From contig JAFLDQ010000148.1 in assembly GCA_017302355.1 (NCBI GenBank), positions 1 to 9,025 on the forward strand: DNA of 9,025 bases, in the 5' to 3' direction. This document shows, one piece after another, positions 7,438 to 9,025 of the stretch. The notes beneath the pieces were generated by a model that searched no databases, was not told the DNA's origin, and worked only from the letters and a program-made list of their open reading frames with translations. This stretch comes from Dechloromonas sp. GTDB lineage: Bacteria; Pseudomonadota; Gammaproteobacteria; Burkholderiales; Rhodocyclaceae. The position numbers and the translations under genes are program-made. Within the stretch, counting starts at the first letter, position 1. Every line of letters starts with the position of its first letter.

Positions 7438-8747
7438 ACTCGATCCGCGGCAAACTGGTGCTGGCGCTCACCGCGGCAATGAGCGTCGTCATGCTCCTTG
7501 GCGCCTGGGCGACCTTCAGCGCGGCGAAGGAAGAAGCCAACACCATCTTCGATTACCACCTGGAGCAGATTGCCCTGGCGCTGCGCAACCAGACCTTCCA
7601 GGGTTCAACCGAGGCGCTGGCGGGCGAGACGAGTTTCGATTTCGTCATCCGCGTCTGGGATCGCAACGGGCTCACCATCTATTCATCGCGTCCGCATCGC
7701 CCCCTGCCCGGGGTTGCCCGCCTCGGCTTCGCCACGGAGCGAACCAGCGAGGAGACCTGGCGTGTCTATGCCCTGCAATACCGCGGTGAGACCATTGCCG
7801 TCGCCCAGCCGACCCGCGTGCGCGCCAGGCTGGCGGCGACGGCGGCGTTGCGCACGCTGACCCCGTTCATGGTCCTGTTGCCCCTCATCGCCTTGCTGAT
7901 CTGGCTGATCGTCAGCCGGGAACTCCGGCCGCTGACCGGCCTTGCGCGTTCGGTGCGGACCCGGACGCCCGAGGCGCTCGATCCGTTCAGCGAAAGCGGG
8001 GTTCCCGACGAGGCGCTCCCGCTGGTCAGTTCGCTCAACGAACTGCTCGGTCGCCTGCGCGGGGCGATCCAGGCGCAGCGCGATTTCATCGCCGATGCGG
8101 CGCACGAACTGCGCACGCCATTGACCGCCCTGCAACTGCAGGCGGGGTTGCTCGAGCGTGCGACGGGCGAGGCCGAGCGTTCCGCGGCGCTGCGCGATCT
8201 CAAGGCCGGGCTCGAGCGCGCGATTCACACCGTGCAGCAACTGCTGGCGCTGGCGCGCAACGAAGCCGGCGCAACACGGGCCGGGTCGGCCGAAATTTCC
8301 CTCGCCGAGGTGTCGCGCCAGGTCGTCGCCGACCACGCCGCGCTCGCCGATGCCAGGAAGATCGACCTCGGCGTCGGCGCCCTCGCTCCGGGGTCGACCA
8401 TCCTCGGCGATGGCGAGGCCATGCGCACCCTGCTCGCCAACCTCGTTGCCAACGCCTTGTGCCACACCCCGGCCGGCGGCAGGGTCGACGTGAGTTGCGG
8501 GATCGACGCCGGCAGGGTCTGGCTGGAGGTCGTTGACAACGGCCCGGGGATCCCCGCGGACGAACGCGAGCGCGTGTTCGACCGTTTCTATCGCCGCAGC
8601 GGTCAGGGCGCCAGCGGCAGCGGCCTCGGGCTGGCGATCGTCCACAGCATTGCCCAACGGCACCAGGCCGAGATCCGCCTCGAAGACACGGTCGGGGGCG
8701 GACTCACCGTCCGTGTCGTTTTCCCCGCCGCGCCGCCGACCCGGTGA
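7434..8747 (+). CDS. Sensor histidine kinase, QseC/PmrB type
   Basis: This 437-residue inner-membrane kinase has a first membrane helix (about 8-28) and a periplasmic part of about 110 residues. That part resembles the QseC-type sensor N-domain, with FDYHLEQIALALRNQ. A second helix (about 142-161, PFMVLLPLIALLIWLIV) and a HAMP linker beginning SRELRPLTGLARSV follow. The dimerisation domain carries phospho-acceptor His224 in DAAHELRTPLTALQLQ. The ATP-binding domain has N336/N340 (LLANLVANALCHTP), the G1 box DNGPGIP (368-374), the F-box region VFDRFYR (381-387) and the G2 box GSGLGLAI (395-402). All residues needed for autokinase activity seem present. It starts inside the stop codon of the response regulator, implying a matched pair. 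The signal is unknown: relatives sense polycations, Fe3+, low pH or host hormones, but no acidic Fe-binding motif of PmrB is obvious here. Confidence 0.95.
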   Translation: MNSIRGKLVLALTAAMSVVMLLGAWATFSAAKEEANTIFDYHLEQIALALRNQTFQGSTEALAGETSFDFVIRVWDRNGLTIYSSRPHRPLPGVARLGFATERTSEETWRVYALQYRGETIAVAQPTRVRARLAATAALRTLTPFMVLLPLIALLIWLIVSRELRPLTGLARSVRTRTPEALDPFSESGVPDEALPLVSSLNELLGRLRGAIQAQRDFIADAAHELRTPLTALQLQAGLLERATGEAERSAALRDLKAGLERAIHTVQQLLALARNEAGATRAGSAEISLAEVSRQVVADHAALADARKIDLGVGALAPGSTILGDGEAMRTLLANLVANALCHTPAGGRVDVSCGIDAGRVWLEVVDNGPGIPADERERVFDRFYRRSGQGASGSGLGLAIVHSIAQRHQAEIRLEDTVGGGLTVRVVFPAAPPTR

Positions 8748-8796
8748 TCGGTCAGGATGCGCAACTCGACCCCCGATCCGGCGCGTGGCGCCCGAT

Positions 8797-8813
8797 CTTA
8801 AGTCAGGCTTAAG
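8797..8813 (+). promoter_or_regulatory. CTTAAG-N5-CTTAAG direct repeat, PmrA/QseB-type regulator box
   Basis: Two identical CTTAAG half-sites (8797-8802 and 8808-8813) are separated by TCAGG, giving an 11-base, one-helical-turn period. This matches the known box of PmrA/BasR and QseB-type regulators, (C/T)TTAA-type half-sites with five spacer bases. It is AT-rich in otherwise GC-rich DNA. A weak -10-like CATTCT (8825-8830) lies 11 bases downstream, so the box would take the place of a -35 as in activator-dependent promoters. The probable binder is the response regulator encoded just upstream, and the probable target is the gene at 8882. A short GGCGC-GTG-GCGCC hairpin (8780-8792) precedes it and might end kinase transcription, but it has no T-run. 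Confidence 0.7.
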
Positions 8814-8881
8814 TTTCCCCAGGGCATTCTTCGCCCGTCGGCAGGCACCGGGCCTGTCCAGCATTCACCCAGGAGAACGCC

Positions 8882-9025
8882 ATGCAAGCAAACAAACTCA
8901 AGCTGACCGCCGGCGCGGCCGCCGTCGTGGCGGCGCTGGCCGGCGCCTACACGCTCGGCCACGCCAATTTCCCGGCAGCGCAAGCCACGGCCTTGCCGGC
9001 CCCGGCGTCGCAGGCGACGACGCCG
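8882..9025 (+). CDS. Exported or membrane-anchored protein, N-terminal part only
   Basis: The ATG at 8882 is preceded by AGGAG with six bases of spacing, and the frame stays open to the window edge (48 codons). The N-terminus is MQANKLKL followed by a hydrophobic stretch, about residues 9-25, rich in Ala, Gly and Val. It ends near LGHANFPAAQA, then a low-complexity Ala/Pro/Gln/Thr linker begins. This is a signal peptide or signal anchor of a periplasmic protein. The mature domain is outside the window. DegP/DegQ (HtrA)-type proteases often begin with such an anchor and Ala/Pro linker and are known neighbours of envelope-stress two-component systems. That identity is only a guess. The regulator box 68 bases upstream suggests it is the direct target of the adjacent two-component system. 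Confidence 0.8.
   Translation, partial: MQANKLKLTAGAAAVVAALAGAYTLGHANFPAAQATALPAPASQATTP

Noticed and set aside
8780..8792. GGCGC-GTG-GCGCC hairpin as a terminator after the kinase
   Set aside because: The stem has only five pairs and no T-run follows. It is mentioned with the regulator box but not called as a terminator.
7683..8864. Minus-strand frame of 393 codons opposite the histidine kinase
   Set aside because: All kinase boxes are intact on the plus strand. The antisense product is low-complexity and would cross the regulator box.

Overview
The window is GC-rich chromosomal DNA, tightly packed with genes. It probably comes from a betaproteobacterium, plausibly Rhodocyclales-like. That placement is an inference from a short FinO-domain ProQ, a betaproteobacterial-looking RNase G, a QseB/PmrA-type two-component pair and strong GC bias at third codon positions. 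No RNA gene, insertion sequence, CRISPR array, integrase or phage gene was seen, so this looks like core chromosome.

Left part (1-3294, minus strand). Reading leftwards, four genes follow one another: ribonuclease G (rng), a Tat-exported dienelactone hydrolase-family protein, a ProQ/FinO RNA chaperone (proQ) and a macro-domain protein cut by the window edge. The gaps are 21, 63 and 103 bases, which fits one transcription unit or a set of nested ones. Two of the four act on RNA. The macro domain carries Cys where the catalytic Asp of YmdB-type deacetylases normally lies.

Middle part (3295-6482). Only 33 bases separate the start codon of rng from that of a divergent peptidase U32-family gene, trhP (yegQ), involved in tRNA wobble-uridine hydroxylation. 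A membrane acyltransferase-3 gene follows trhP. Convergent to these is a minus-strand pair: a VOC/glyoxalase-fold protein, then a small GYD-domain protein, both with strong Shine-Dalgarno sequences.

Right part (6483-9025, plus strand). A 292-base spacer precedes an OmpR-family response regulator and its sensor histidine kinase, coupled by an ATGA overlap. After the kinase comes a perfect direct repeat, CTTAAG-N5-CTTAAG, at 8797-8813. This is the form of box used by PmrA/QseB-type regulators. It lies 68 bases before the start of an exported or membrane-anchored protein whose first 48 codons end the window. The simplest reading is a sensor, a regulator and their adjacent envelope target gene.

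I found no convincing wholly new system. The most useful leads are the regulator box and its target, the Asp-to-Cys macro domain beside proQ, and competing RNA hairpins between proQ and the macro gene.
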